Of a DNA stretch of 12,923 nt, positions 1 through 6,207 are shown one piece after another; within the stretch, counting starts at the first letter, position 1, and every line of letters starts with the position of its first letter. The position numbers and the translations under genes are program-made. This stretch comes from UBA2883 sp050873965. Its GTDB lineage: Bacteria; Cyanobacteriota; Vampirovibrionia; Gastranaerophilales; Gastranaerophilaceae. The DNA is taken from the NCBI GenBank assembly GCA_050873965.1, contig JBNMJS010000053.1, positions 1 through 12,923 on the forward strand, read 5' to 3'. The notes beneath the pieces are model-generated. The model ran no database searches, had not been told where the DNA came from, and was given only the letters and a program-made list of their open reading frames with translations.

Positions 1-210
1 CACCTGTCTTGAATTATTCGGCTGGTCGCAGAAGCGTGGTTCTGCTCCACGTTACGGGCTAGGCTTTCGCCTTCGCCCTACCGAAAATTCGCTCAACATT
101 GAGTAGAATAAAACAATGATGGTTCATTACGTTAAGGTCGAATTTTTTATGCACTATTTGTTAGGTAATTGTTGTTGAAAACAACACAGTAAGCACGAAA
201 ACAGTTAAAA
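1..210. repeat. Modular intergenic repeat cluster, left copy
   Basis: No gene lies here. Three modules recur at the right end of the window. Module A (40-62) is found perfectly inverted at 12873-12895. Module B (103-136) is found in direct orientation at 12890-12923 with two mismatches in 34. Module C (169-210) is found inverted at 12740-12781 with two mismatches in 42. The stretch is full of small inverted repeats: GCAGAA 28-33 with TTCTGC 40-45, CGTGG 35-39 with CCACG 47-51, CTCAA 92-96 with TTGAG 99-103, AATGA 115-119 with TCATT 124-128, and GTTGT 171-175 with ACAAC 181-185. Its GC is visibly higher than its surroundings. This is the look of a dispersed, non-coding, REP- or MITE-like family; no transposase is present. 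Confidence 0.75.
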
Positions 211-237
211 AAATATAATCAAAGAAATGAGCCTTTA

Positions 238-259
238 TAATTATTAAAAATAATAATTA
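238..259 (-). terminator. Weak AT-only hairpin after emrB
   Basis: AATTATTA and TAATAATT form an uninterrupted A/T stem, extended by one pair, around an AAAA loop, about 40 bases beyond the emrB stop. It lacks G-C pairs, so it would be a poor intrinsic terminator. It is listed only because it is the best candidate at the end of the efflux operon. Confidence 0.25.
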
Positions 260-297
260 AAATTCAATATAATATACATTTATATAAAACTCCACAG

Positions 298-1827
298 TTA
301 TTCTTCTGCTTCTTTAACAATAGGCTTCAATAAAAATACCAATGGTATTGAACAAATTGCAATCATTGCAAGAATCAAAAACAAATCATAAAACGCAGAT
401 AACCTTGCTTGTACTAACATTTGCTTATAAACCATAGACATAGCCTTTTTCCCAGCCATATAATGAGATAAATTTATCAAATAATGAGATTTCAACGCTG
501 CACAATGATACTTATAACTCAAACTTTCTGGTGCAGTATTATGTACCAAATATGTTTGATGGACTTGAGATACTCTTTGAATAAACGTTGAACAAGCAGT
601 TGTCACAACAGCAGTCAATGCACATTTATACAAACTATGCAAACCTGCACCATCAGCAACCTTTCTTGAGGAAATTGTAGCAAAAGTCATTGCACTAACT
701 GGAATAAATGTAAATGCTATTCCACTACCAAAGAAAAAGTTTGGGATAACAATACTAGCCATTGAAGACTCTGGATTTATCATAGAAAATGCAAATGTTG
801 ATGAACCTAAAATAAATAAACCAACACCTATCAAAATTCTATTATCAATAATATTTGCTAATTGACCAACGACGGCAAGCATAATCGCACAAGAAACAAT
901 TCTTGAAGCAACTGCACAACCTGACAAGAATGCTGTATAACCCAAAATACCTTGTACAAATAATGGTATCAATAGAATTGTTGAATATACCATCAAGTTC
1001 ACAATACCACCTAAAAATGTACCTATCGCAAAGTTCCTATTTTCAAATAATCGTAAATTCGCAAATGCATTTTTGTATTCCAATTCCCATACAAAGAAAA
1101 ATATAAATGCGAAAAACGAAATTCCAGCAGTCCAAGCAATCCAAGTACAATCTAACCAATTGTTTTGTTCACCTTTATCCAAAACAATTTGCATTGTTAA
1201 TAATGCCAATGAAATTAAAAATAGACCTAATGCGTCAAATTTCTTGTTAGTTGCTTTTACTGTTGATTCTTTTAAGAATTTTTTAATCAAAAATATCGCT
1301 AATATACAAAATGGAATATTAATAATAAATACCCATTGCCAAGAATAATTATCGGTCAAATACCCACCCAAAACAGGTCCAATCAATGGTGATAAGATTA
1401 CTGCAAAACCAAACAATCCCATTGCTGTACCTCTTTGCTCTTTAGGAAAAACTGACAAAAGTACACTTTGAGATAATGGCATCAACGGCCCACCACCAAC
1501 ACCTTCTATCAAACGTGAAACTATTAGAAATGGTAAGTTAGGTGCAATTGCACACATGAACGCACCAATAGTAAATAAATATATACACCATAGAGCAAGT
1601 TTTTTAACCCCGAATTCCTTAACTAGCCAACCAGTTAATGGCAACATAGCACCATTTGAAATCATATAACTTGTAATAACTGTATTCGCTTCGTTTTGAG
1701 TTGCACCATAATAACCTGCAATATATGGCATACAAACATTTGTACCAGAAGTTGCAACCATTGCAAAGAATGTTGGCAATATCATTACTGCTGCAATAAT
1801 ATATGGATTAACTTTTTTCTCTGCCAT
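298..1827 (-). CDS. emrB: EmrB/QacA (DHA2) family MFS drug-efflux permease
   Basis: This is a 509-residue, very hydrophobic inner-membrane protein, the usual length for 14-helix drug:H+ antiporters of the major facilitator superfamily. The first helix spans about residues 8-28. The antiporter motif C, GPVLGGYLTD, is at 150-159, preceded by the RLIEGVGGGPLMP segment (105-117) and the loop PKEQRGTAMG (128-137). These mark the DHA2/EmrB branch rather than 12-helix sugar carriers. The ATG follows the emrA stop by only two bases, so the two are co-transcribed and probably translationally coupled; an AAGG lies inside the end of emrA. With EmrA it should form a pump exporting hydrophobic compounds, and in a double-membrane cell it would work with an outer-membrane channel, which is not encoded here. 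The substrate cannot be told from sequence. The C-terminal periplasmic loop (about 415-460) carries a Tyr/His-rich stretch. Confidence 0.92.
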   Translation of the reverse strand: MAEKKVNPYIIAAVMILPTFFAMVATSGTNVCMPYIAGYYGATQNEANTVITSYMISNGAMLPLTGWLVKEFGVKKLALWCIYLFTIGAFMCAIAPNLPFLIVSRLIEGVGGGPLMPLSQSVLLSVFPKEQRGTAMGLFGFAVILSPLIGPVLGGYLTDNYSWQWVFIINIPFCILAIFLIKKFLKESTVKATNKKFDALGLFLISLALLTMQIVLDKGEQNNWLDCTWIAWTAGISFFAFIFFFVWELEYKNAFANLRLFENRNFAIGTFLGGIVNLMVYSTILLIPLFVQGILGYTAFLSGCAVASRIVSCAIMLAVVGQLANIIDNRILIGVGLFILGSSTFAFSMINPESSMASIVIPNFFFGSGIAFTFIPVSAMTFATISSRKVADGAGLHSLYKCALTAVVTTACSTFIQRVSQVHQTYLVHNTAPESLSYKYHCAALKSHYLINLSHYMAGKKAMSMVYKQMLVQARLSAFYDLFLILAMIAICSIPLVFLLKPIVKEAEE

Positions 1828-1829
1828 AT

Positions 1830-2885
1830 TTATTTTACCTTCACAGTCGGAACAACAGACATGCCAGGCACAATATTATATTCAGAATAATCTTCGGTAA
1901 ATAAGATTTTTACAGGTACACGTTGAACAATTTTTACATAACTACCAACAGCATTTTCCGGTGGGAAAAGACTAGACTTAGCACCTGTAGAACGTTGAAT
2001 ACTATCAACAACACCTTTAAATTTTTTATTTGGATAAGTATCAATTTTAATAGTTACAGGTTGTCCAACATTCATGTGAGTCAATTGAATTTCTTTGTAA
2101 TTAGCAATAATCCAAACATGTTTTGGTACGATTGACAATAAAGGTTGAGCGACTTCAACATAGTTACCTTCTTCAACATTTCTTGCAGAAATCAAACCAT
2201 CTTGAGGAGCATAAATCTTTGTATATGACAACTCTAATTTTGCTTCTGCAACTTCTGCTTCCAACCTTTGTATTTCAGCAGCAAGTTCTTCTGATTTTGC
2301 TTTACCAGATTCTAATGCATATTTAGCAGCAGATGCTCTTTCATTTGCTGCTTTATGATTAGCACCGGCAACTGTCATAGAAGTTTTACTCTTTTCATAA
2401 TCTTGTTTTGATACAATCCCAGCACCATACATCTTGGCATATCTATCATAATCACTTTTAGCGAAACTATACTTTGAACTTGTAGAGCGAGTATCTTCAT
2501 AACTTTGACTTAATTTTGAAGAACTTTCATCAACACTACGTTCATTAACATTCAATTTTGCTCTTGCAGCTTTTAATTCAGCCTCTGCTTGTTGCAAACG
2601 TACTTCGTAATCTTTAGGATCAATTTCTAATAACAAATCACCTTTTTTCACTTCTTGGTTATCATCTACATACAAATGGATAACTGGGCCAGAAACCCTA
2701 GGTGAAACTCTGATTAAACGACCTTCAACAAAAGCATCATCTGTTGTTTGATAATGAGTTGTAAAAATCATAATACCAATACCAAACAATACTGCACCAA
2801 TTACAGAAAGAATAGGTATCAAAACCCTTTTCTTTTCCATTTCTTTTCTATTTCTACTTTCTTTTATTTTTTTTATTTTATCCAT
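1830..2885 (-). CDS. emrA: EmrA/HlyD-type membrane fusion protein
   Basis: The 351-residue protein has a short Lys/Arg-rich cytoplasmic N-terminus (1-20), one membrane anchor (about 21-42), then a periplasmic part. TTDDAFVEG at 47-55 is the signature start of EmrA-type adaptors. The first half of a biotinyl-lipoyl-like domain follows (about 56-90), then a long Ala/Glu/Lys-rich coiled-coil hairpin (about 92-220), the second lipoyl half starting at YTKIYAPQDGLI (221-232), and a beta-barrel region (about 255-350). No outer-membrane factor is encoded, so the partner channel must lie elsewhere. The ATG at 2885 is preceded by GAGG five bases upstream, overlapping the end of the regulator gene. The gap to that gene is 11 bases, and the gap to emrB on the other side is two bases. 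Order and spacing support a marR-emrA-emrB transcript under control of the upstream regulator. Confidence 0.93.
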   Translation of the reverse strand: MDKIKKIKESRNRKEMEKKRVLIPILSVIGAVLFGIGIMIFTTHYQTTDDAFVEGRLIRVSPRVSGPVIHLYVDDNQEVKKGDLLLEIDPKDYEVRLQQAEAELKAARAKLNVNERSVDESSSKLSQSYEDTRSTSSKYSFAKSDYDRYAKMYGAGIVSKQDYEKSKTSMTVAGANHKAANERASAAKYALESGKAKSEELAAEIQRLEAEVAEAKLELSYTKIYAPQDGLISARNVEEGNYVEVAQPLLSIVPKHVWIIANYKEIQLTHMNVGQPVTIKIDTYPNKKFKGVVDSIQRSTGAKSSLFPPENAVGSYVKIVQRVPVKILFTEDYSEYNIVPGMSVVPTVKVK

Positions 2886-2896
2886 ATTAACCTCAA

Positions 2897-3355
2897 CTAC
2901 AACTGTAATGTTGTTTTATTAATTAAATTTTCTCTTATTTTATCCAATGTTTCAATAAATTTATCCATCTCATCTTCGGATATATTTTCTGATGTCATTG
3001 CCCATATATTAAGAATAATAGGTAATACTTTATCCCTAACGGTTTTACCTTCTTCTGTAATATATATTTTATGTATTTTTCTACTAGTTGTATCAACAAC
3101 CTTTTCTATATAACCTTTTTTCTCAAGAATATTAATTATTCTTGTAATATTGGCTCTGTCTTTCAAAGTAATTGCTGAAATTTGTCTTTGATATAACCAT
3201 TCAGACTCACTTAAAGCATTCAATACAGTAAATTGTTCAGGTGTAATATTACACTCGCCATTTGTGAATGACTGCATTGCAAACACTTTTGAAAGCATTC
3301 CAACTTGAGATAATTTTAATCCGACTTTATGTCTTATTATTGCATCTTTATTCAT
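2897..3355 (-). CDS. MarR-family transcriptional regulator of the efflux operon
   Basis: The 152-residue protein has typical MarR length and layout: an N-terminal dimerisation helix, a winged helix-turn-helix beginning at ITPEQFTVLNAL (37-48), a recognition-helix region DRANITRIINILEKKGYIEK (66-85), and a wing around residues 87-101 (VVDTTSRKIHKIYIT). A C-terminal dimerisation helix covers about 108-145. MarR proteins bind palindromic sites as dimers and release them when a ligand binds. As first gene of the marR-emrA-emrB unit it very likely represses its own operon in response to a toxic small molecule. The start ATG at 3355 has an AGAAAGAAG upstream as a weak ribosome site. A perfect 16-bp palindrome lies 49 bases ahead of the ATG. 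The ligand cannot be inferred. Confidence 0.9.
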   Translation of the reverse strand: MNKDAIIRHKVGLKLSQVGMLSKVFAMQSFTNGECNITPEQFTVLNALSESEWLYQRQISAITLKDRANITRIINILEKKGYIEKVVDTTSRKIHKIYITEEGKTVRDKVLPIILNIWAMTSENISEDEMDKFIETLDKIRENLINKTTLQL

Positions 3356-3376
3356 AACTTCTTTCTAACATAACAA

Positions 3377-3399
3377 ATTAGTGTAACAACAACACTAAT
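3377..3399. promoter_or_regulatory. 8-bp inverted repeat near the marR transcription start
   Basis: ATTAGTGT (3377-3384) and ACACTAAT (3392-3399) are exact reverse complements separated by seven bases. They lie between the 16-bp palindrome and the regulator's ATG, around the expected start of its transcript. It could be a second operator half-site pair or a small hairpin in the leader. Confidence 0.4.
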
Positions 3400-3422
3400 A
3401 TTTTGTTATCATGATAACACAA
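3395..3422 (-). promoter_or_regulatory. Candidate promoter of the marR-emrAB operon
   Basis: On the minus strand TTGTGT (3422-3417) and TATTAG (3400-3395) stand 16 bases apart. Both are imperfect matches to sigma-70 boxes. The spacer is almost filled by the palindrome at 3404-3419, the classic position for a repressor that blocks polymerase. The transcript would start near 3388 and give a leader of about 30 bases. Confidence 0.4.
3404..3419. promoter_or_regulatory. Perfect 16-bp palindrome, probable MarR operator
   Basis: TGTTATCATGATAACA reads identically on both strands. Length, symmetry, AT-richness and placement 49 bases upstream of the MarR-type gene match known MarR-family operators. 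Binding by the adjacent regulator is an inference. Confidence 0.65.
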
Positions 3423-3470
3423 AATCAAAATTAAAATCAAGCCATTTACACAATAAATATAAACAAAATA

Positions 3471-3495
3471 AAAAAGCCCTAAATTAGGACTTTTT
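3471..3495 (-). terminator. Intrinsic terminator of the 77-residue ORF
   Basis: AAAAAG..CCTA pairs with TAGG..CTTTTT: five A-T pairs and one G-C pair, one mismatch, then four more pairs around a three-base loop. Read on the minus strand it ends in CTTTTTT. It sits 27 bases after the stop at 3522 and before the marR promoter, so the two minus-strand units are separate transcripts. Confidence 0.7.
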
Positions 3496-3521
3496 GTTAA
3501 TATTATCTAATTTTCTTTAAT

Positions 3522-3755
3522 TTACATATACATATTTAATCTATGAGCACCGTCTGCACCTGTGCCGGTAACTTCACCAATTACGCCGTTACTATTTACA
3601 CCATTAACACCTTTGCCAGTGCCATAGTTTTCATAACCATTTTTTTCTGCCACTTCTTGTGGTTTGTATGAAGTAGCACCTGTACTAACAGGATTTACAT
3701 TATTTATGCCATAATTGACGAATGGATTGTTTAATTTTGGATCAAATGTAACCAT
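3522..3755 (-). CDS. Small Asn/Gly-rich protein of unknown function
   Basis: I do not recognise this 77-residue protein. It has no membrane segment, no signal peptide and no cysteine. It is dominated by Asn, Gly, Val, Thr and Tyr, with a repetitive middle (GKGVNGVNSNGV, about 48-59) and the element NPFVNY (10-15). Such composition predicts an extended or disordered chain rather than a folded enzyme. Reality is supported by a good ribosome site (AAGGAA, seven bases before the ATG), a dedicated intrinsic terminator, and its position as a single gene in an otherwise well-packed block. It is divergent from plsY across 271 bases. A loosely similar NPFLNPY element occurs in the odd protein at 4730-5131. 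It may be a surface-associated or assembly-related small protein, but nothing in the sequence proves it. Confidence 0.7.
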   Translation of the reverse strand: MVTFDPKLNNPFVNYGINNVNPVSTGATSYKPQEVAEKNGYENYGTGKGVNGVNSNGVIGEVTGTGADGAHRLNMYM

Positions 3756-4026
3756 TTATTTTCCTTAACGAGTATGCGTCTAATCCTCAGACACAATATA
3801 CATATAACATCTTACATGTATATAAAGTCTGTTTCTTTTTTCAAATTGCTTAAATAAGTTCTCGGGTGTTACAAATCGTAATAATAAATAACAGGTTTAT
3901 AACTCTCTTATTAAACATGTTCCACACCAACTATTCTTTTTAACAATAGAAATAAATAAATCAAAAAATATTTACAAAACGATACATTTTTTATTGTTAT
4001 CATTATAAACATAAAAGGAGTTTATT
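3756..4026. other. Divergent intergenic region upstream of plsY
   Basis: This spacer must hold the promoters of the small minus-strand gene and of plsY. Visible elements are a 20-base imperfect palindrome at 3800-3819 (ACATATAACATCTTACATGT), a TTTACA at 3971-3976 that could be a -35 box for plsY with only a weak -10 after it, and a TGTTATCA at 3995-4002 identical to one arm of the MarR operator. No RNA gene or hidden coding sequence was seen. Confidence 0.4.
4015..4020 (+). promoter_or_regulatory. Strong Shine-Dalgarno site of plsY
   Basis: AAGGAG six bases before the ATG at 4027 is the strongest ribosome site on the plus strand of this window and fixes the start of plsY. Confidence 0.8.
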
Positions 4027-4638
4027 ATGAGTGAAGTATTAATAATTTTAGGAATAGTTATATTAGCATCATATCTTATAGGTTCAATACCAACAGGATA
4101 TTTAATTGTAAAAATAAAAACAGGACAAGATATTAGAACAGTTGGTTCTGGTTCAACTGGTGCAACAAACGTTAAACGTGTATTAGGCAAAAAATGGTTC
4201 TTTATCGTAATGTTGTTAGATGCATTCAAAGGTGCATTACCTGTTATTCTTGCTAATTTATATGCAGGCAAATGTGAAAACATAGGTTTATTCCCTGTTC
4301 TAGCAGCAATTGCCGTTATTATCGGTCACAGCAAACCAGTATTTTTACAATTTAAAGGTGGAAAATCTGTTGCATCTGGTGTTGGTACAATTCTTGCACT
4401 TAATTGGCAAGTCGGATTATTAATTGCTCTTGTATGGAGCATTATTACATATTGCTCTAAATACGTTTCACTTGGTTCAATTATTGCATTAGCAATTTCG
4501 CCATTCTTAATGCATTACATTGGACATGCACCTATTGGATATACTACTTATTGTGCATTAGGTGCAATCTGTATCATTTATCTTCACAGACAAAATATTG
4601 TTAGATTGATTAAAGGTGAAGAAAATAAAGTAAGATAA
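4027..4638 (+). CDS. plsY: Glycerol-3-phosphate acyltransferase PlsY
   Basis: The 203-residue integral membrane enzyme transfers an acyl group from acyl-phosphate to sn-glycerol-3-phosphate, making lysophosphatidate, the first step of bacterial phospholipid synthesis. The normal length is about 200. The family's conserved cytoplasmic loops are all visible: GSIPTGYLI (19-27) then GSGSTGATN (40-48) in motif 1, HSKPVFLQFKGGKSVASG (101-118) in motif 2, and VSLGSI (147-152) in motif 3, followed by HRQNIVRLIKGEE (187-199) near the end. Hydrophobic helices lie between them. Motif 2 reads GGKSVAS where many family members have GGKGVAT. The ATG has an excellent AAGGAG six bases upstream. The upstream neighbour is divergent, and the next gene follows after 91 bases without a clear terminator, so read-through into it is possible. 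Confidence 0.96.
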   Translation: MSEVLIILGIVILASYLIGSIPTGYLIVKIKTGQDIRTVGSGSTGATNVKRVLGKKWFFIVMLLDAFKGALPVILANLYAGKCENIGLFPVLAAIAVIIGHSKPVFLQFKGGKSVASGVGTILALNWQVGLLIALVWSIITYCSKYVSLGSIIALAISPFLMHYIGHAPIGYTTYCALGAICIIYLHRQNIVRLIKGEENKVR

Positions 4639-4729
4639 TATTAAATTATGTAACAATACCATTAACATGATTTAATAATTCAACAAATTTTCGGCTCTCT
4701 TTGTTTTATAAAAAGAGTAGGCTAGTGTA

Positions 4730-5131
4730 ATGAATAATATTTCAAATTTGAAACAAAATAATAATCCAATTGTCCAAAGAAACGGTAAAAACTATTTCTG
4801 GCCAGTTGGTTTTGGGTTTCCAATGTATGACCCATATAATACAGGTCCTATGTCCGAACCGGTACTATCACCAGTTGGGCCACCTGTAATGCCAAGAAGA
4901 AACCCATATTATCCAAAACCTACTAATCCATTTTTAAATCCATATACAACACAAATGCGTAGTACTATGGCTCAAGCATGTCCTTGTCATCATAGAGGAC
5001 CAATGGGTGGATTAAGAGGACCGATAGGTCCAATGGGAGCACCACCAAGAGGACCAATGGGACCTCCACCAATGGGACCAATGGGACCACCTCCGATGGG
5101 TATGCCTCCTATGGGGCCAAGACCATTTTAA
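4730..5131 (+). CDS. Pro/Gly/Met-rich protein with collagen-like C-terminus
   Basis: This 133-residue protein is unlike any enzyme. An Asn-rich start (1-20) is followed by FWPVGFGFPMYDPYNTGP (23-40), a Pro-rich middle with NPFLNPY (66-72), a single compact CPCHH cluster (84-88), and a tail (90-133) built from Gly-Pro-Met and Gly-Pro-Pro triplets such as GPMGPPPMGPMGPPPMG. The tail contains a 24-bp DNA tandem repeat (5051-5098). No signal peptide or membrane segment is visible. The Gly-X-Y register is broken in places, so a true collagen triple helix is uncertain; an extended polyproline-type chain is the safer reading. The CPCHH group could bind a metal or form disulphides. The ATG lacks a good ribosome site, with only AGTAGG about ten bases ahead. 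A stem CTCTTT/AAAGAG (4697-4717) sits in its leader. A strong terminator follows. Function unknown. Confidence 0.75.
   Translation: MNNISNLKQNNNPIVQRNGKNYFWPVGFGFPMYDPYNTGPMSEPVLSPVGPPVMPRRNPYYPKPTNPFLNPYTTQMRSTMAQACPCHHRGPMGGLRGPIGPMGAPPRGPMGPPPMGPMGPPPMGMPPMGPRPF
5051..5098 (+). repeat. 24-bp tandem repeat, two copies, inside the collagen-like gene
   Basis: Units 5051-5074 and 5075-5098 each encode GPMGPPPM and differ at only a few third-codon positions. This is the kind of in-frame minisatellite that changes copy number by slippage without shifting the frame. Confidence 0.8.
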
Positions 5132-5136
5132 TATAC

Positions 5137-5172
5137 AAAAAAGAATGCCATTATAAAGTGACATTCTTTTTT
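5137..5172 (+). terminator. Strong intrinsic terminator after the collagen-like gene
   Basis: AAAAAAGAATG (5137-5147) and CATTCTTTTTT (5162-5172) form an uninterrupted 11-bp stem, with two further inner pairs beyond a mismatch, and end in a T run. It could terminate in both directions. It separates the plsY block from the next gene, which needs its own promoter. Confidence 0.85.
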
Positions 5173-5177
5173 ATGTA

Positions 5178-5206
5178 TTGAAAAAAATTAATTGAATATA
5201 TATAAT
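5178..5206 (+). promoter_or_regulatory. Near-consensus sigma-70 promoter of the GNAT-like gene
   Basis: TTGAAA (5178-5183), a 17-base spacer and a perfect TATAAT (5201-5206). Only one base of the two hexamers departs from consensus. Counting seven bases on from the -10 box puts the transcription start at 5213, which is the A of the ATG, so the mRNA would be leaderless. This is the best promoter in the window. Confidence 0.8.
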
Positions 5207-5212
5207 TTGAAT

Positions 5213-6202
5213 ATGGCAAAAATTAGAAAACTTAAATGGTTTGATAAACCAAAACTTAAAGAATTAATCTCTTTTCTGAAAGTTAATAATGAAAGTCACT
5301 TTATAGAAATGCTTACCAATGGCATTCCAGGTTATTTGCATTATTATTTACCATTAAAATACAAATTTTTAGATGAATCCTATATATTAACAGAAAAAAA
5401 ACGTGTACTAGGTCTAATTTCTGTAAATACATTTAGTGGAAACTACAAAAAAATAAATATTTCCAAATTATTATTTATTGAAAATGCTTATGAAGTCGCT
5501 CAACAACTTGTTGAGTTTGTAATTGCACAATATGGAGCAATTGGAGCAAATAATTTTTATGTACTTGTAGATGAAAAACTATCTGAACTAGCACAAATGT
5601 TTGTCAATAGTTGTGGTTTTCGTCAATGTTCGTATGAACAAATATGGGAAGTACCAAAAACATCTTTCAAAAAATGCAAAAATTATAATTACAGAAGATT
5701 TAAAAAATCTGATATAAAAGAGGTTGCAAGTATCTACAACGATTCTGTTATAACTTATTTCAAACCGACTTTATTACGAGAAGAAAATGAATTTTCTGAA
5801 ACAATATGTTCAGGTCTAAAATATATGTCTGAATATAGATATGTAATTGAAACACCTGACACATCAAAAATCATTGCATATTTCAAAATCTCAACAGCAG
5901 ATAATGAAAACTATCTTGTAGATTTCAATTATTGCAATGGCTATGATATAGATTGCGAAACAATATTGTATTTTGCAACAAGAGAAATTCTTAAACGCAA
6001 ACGTAGATTTAAACTTCATATAAAAATGAAGAATTACCTAAACACAAATAAACAACAAGAAGAATATTTTAATCAATCAGGTTTCCATTGCCTAAATACA
6101 AAACTATTACTTGTAAAAGACTTTTTCAAACCAGTAAAAGAATATTCTGAAGAAGAACGATTTGCCGTATTAGGTGGACTACATAACAGCCCAACATTCT
6201 AA
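5213..6202 (+). CDS. Tandem GNAT-like N-acyltransferase (putative)
   Basis: From the ATG at 5213 the protein has 329 residues. The frame is open back to a TTG at 5192, but that codon lies inside the promoter spacer and so cannot be transcribed from it; I prefer the ATG. No Shine-Dalgarno precedes either. The protein looks like two GNAT (Gcn5-related acyltransferase) halves. In the first, a strand-rich stretch around YILTEKKRVLGLISVNTF leads to a helix and ends at SCGFRQCSYEQIWEV, the usual 'GF' plus final strands. The second begins YNYRRFKKSDIKEVASIYND, typical of a GNAT first helix, and ends at YFNQSGFHCLNTKLLLVKD. The acetyl-CoA loop (Q/RxxGxG/A) is not clearly conserved in either half, so activity and substrate are unknown. 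Many Lys and Asn residues reflect the AT-rich genome. Its 3' end meets the phosphohexomutase gene tail-to-tail. Confidence 0.55.
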   Translation: MAKIRKLKWFDKPKLKELISFLKVNNESHFIEMLTNGIPGYLHYYLPLKYKFLDESYILTEKKRVLGLISVNTFSGNYKKINISKLLFIENAYEVAQQLVEFVIAQYGAIGANNFYVLVDEKLSELAQMFVNSCGFRQCSYEQIWEVPKTSFKKCKNYNYRRFKKSDIKEVASIYNDSVITYFKPTLLREENEFSETICSGLKYMSEYRYVIETPDTSKIIAYFKISTADNENYLVDFNYCNGYDIDCETILYFATREILKRKRRFKLHIKMKNYLNTNKQQEEYFNQSGFHCLNTKLLLVKDFFKPVKEYSEEERFAVLGGLHNSPTF

Positions 6203-6207
6203 TTACT

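Noticed and set aside
2748..3113. Plus-strand open frame of 121 codons over emrA and the regulator
   Set aside because: It is antisense to two well-supported genes; the Ser/Ile/Phe/Asn-rich product is the usual shadow of AT-rich coding sequence.
3800..3819. Imperfect 20-base palindrome as a firm operator
   Set aside because: It is AT-rich with a central mismatch and a wobble pair, is not repeated elsewhere in the window, and no regulator can be linked to it; mentioned only as part of the intergenic region.
3972..4283. Minus-strand open frame of 103 codons opposite plsY
   Set aside because: It lies antisense over the start and conserved motif 1 of plsY and has no ribosome site or recognisable product.
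4697..4717. Hairpin CTCTTT/AAAGAG as a terminator of plsY
   Set aside because: The stem is short with a nine-base loop and no T run follows; it more likely lies in the leader of the next gene.
5192..5212. TTG start giving seven extra residues to the GNAT-like protein
   Set aside because: The TTG lies between the -35 and -10 boxes of the only good promoter, so it would be absent from that transcript; no ribosome site precedes it.
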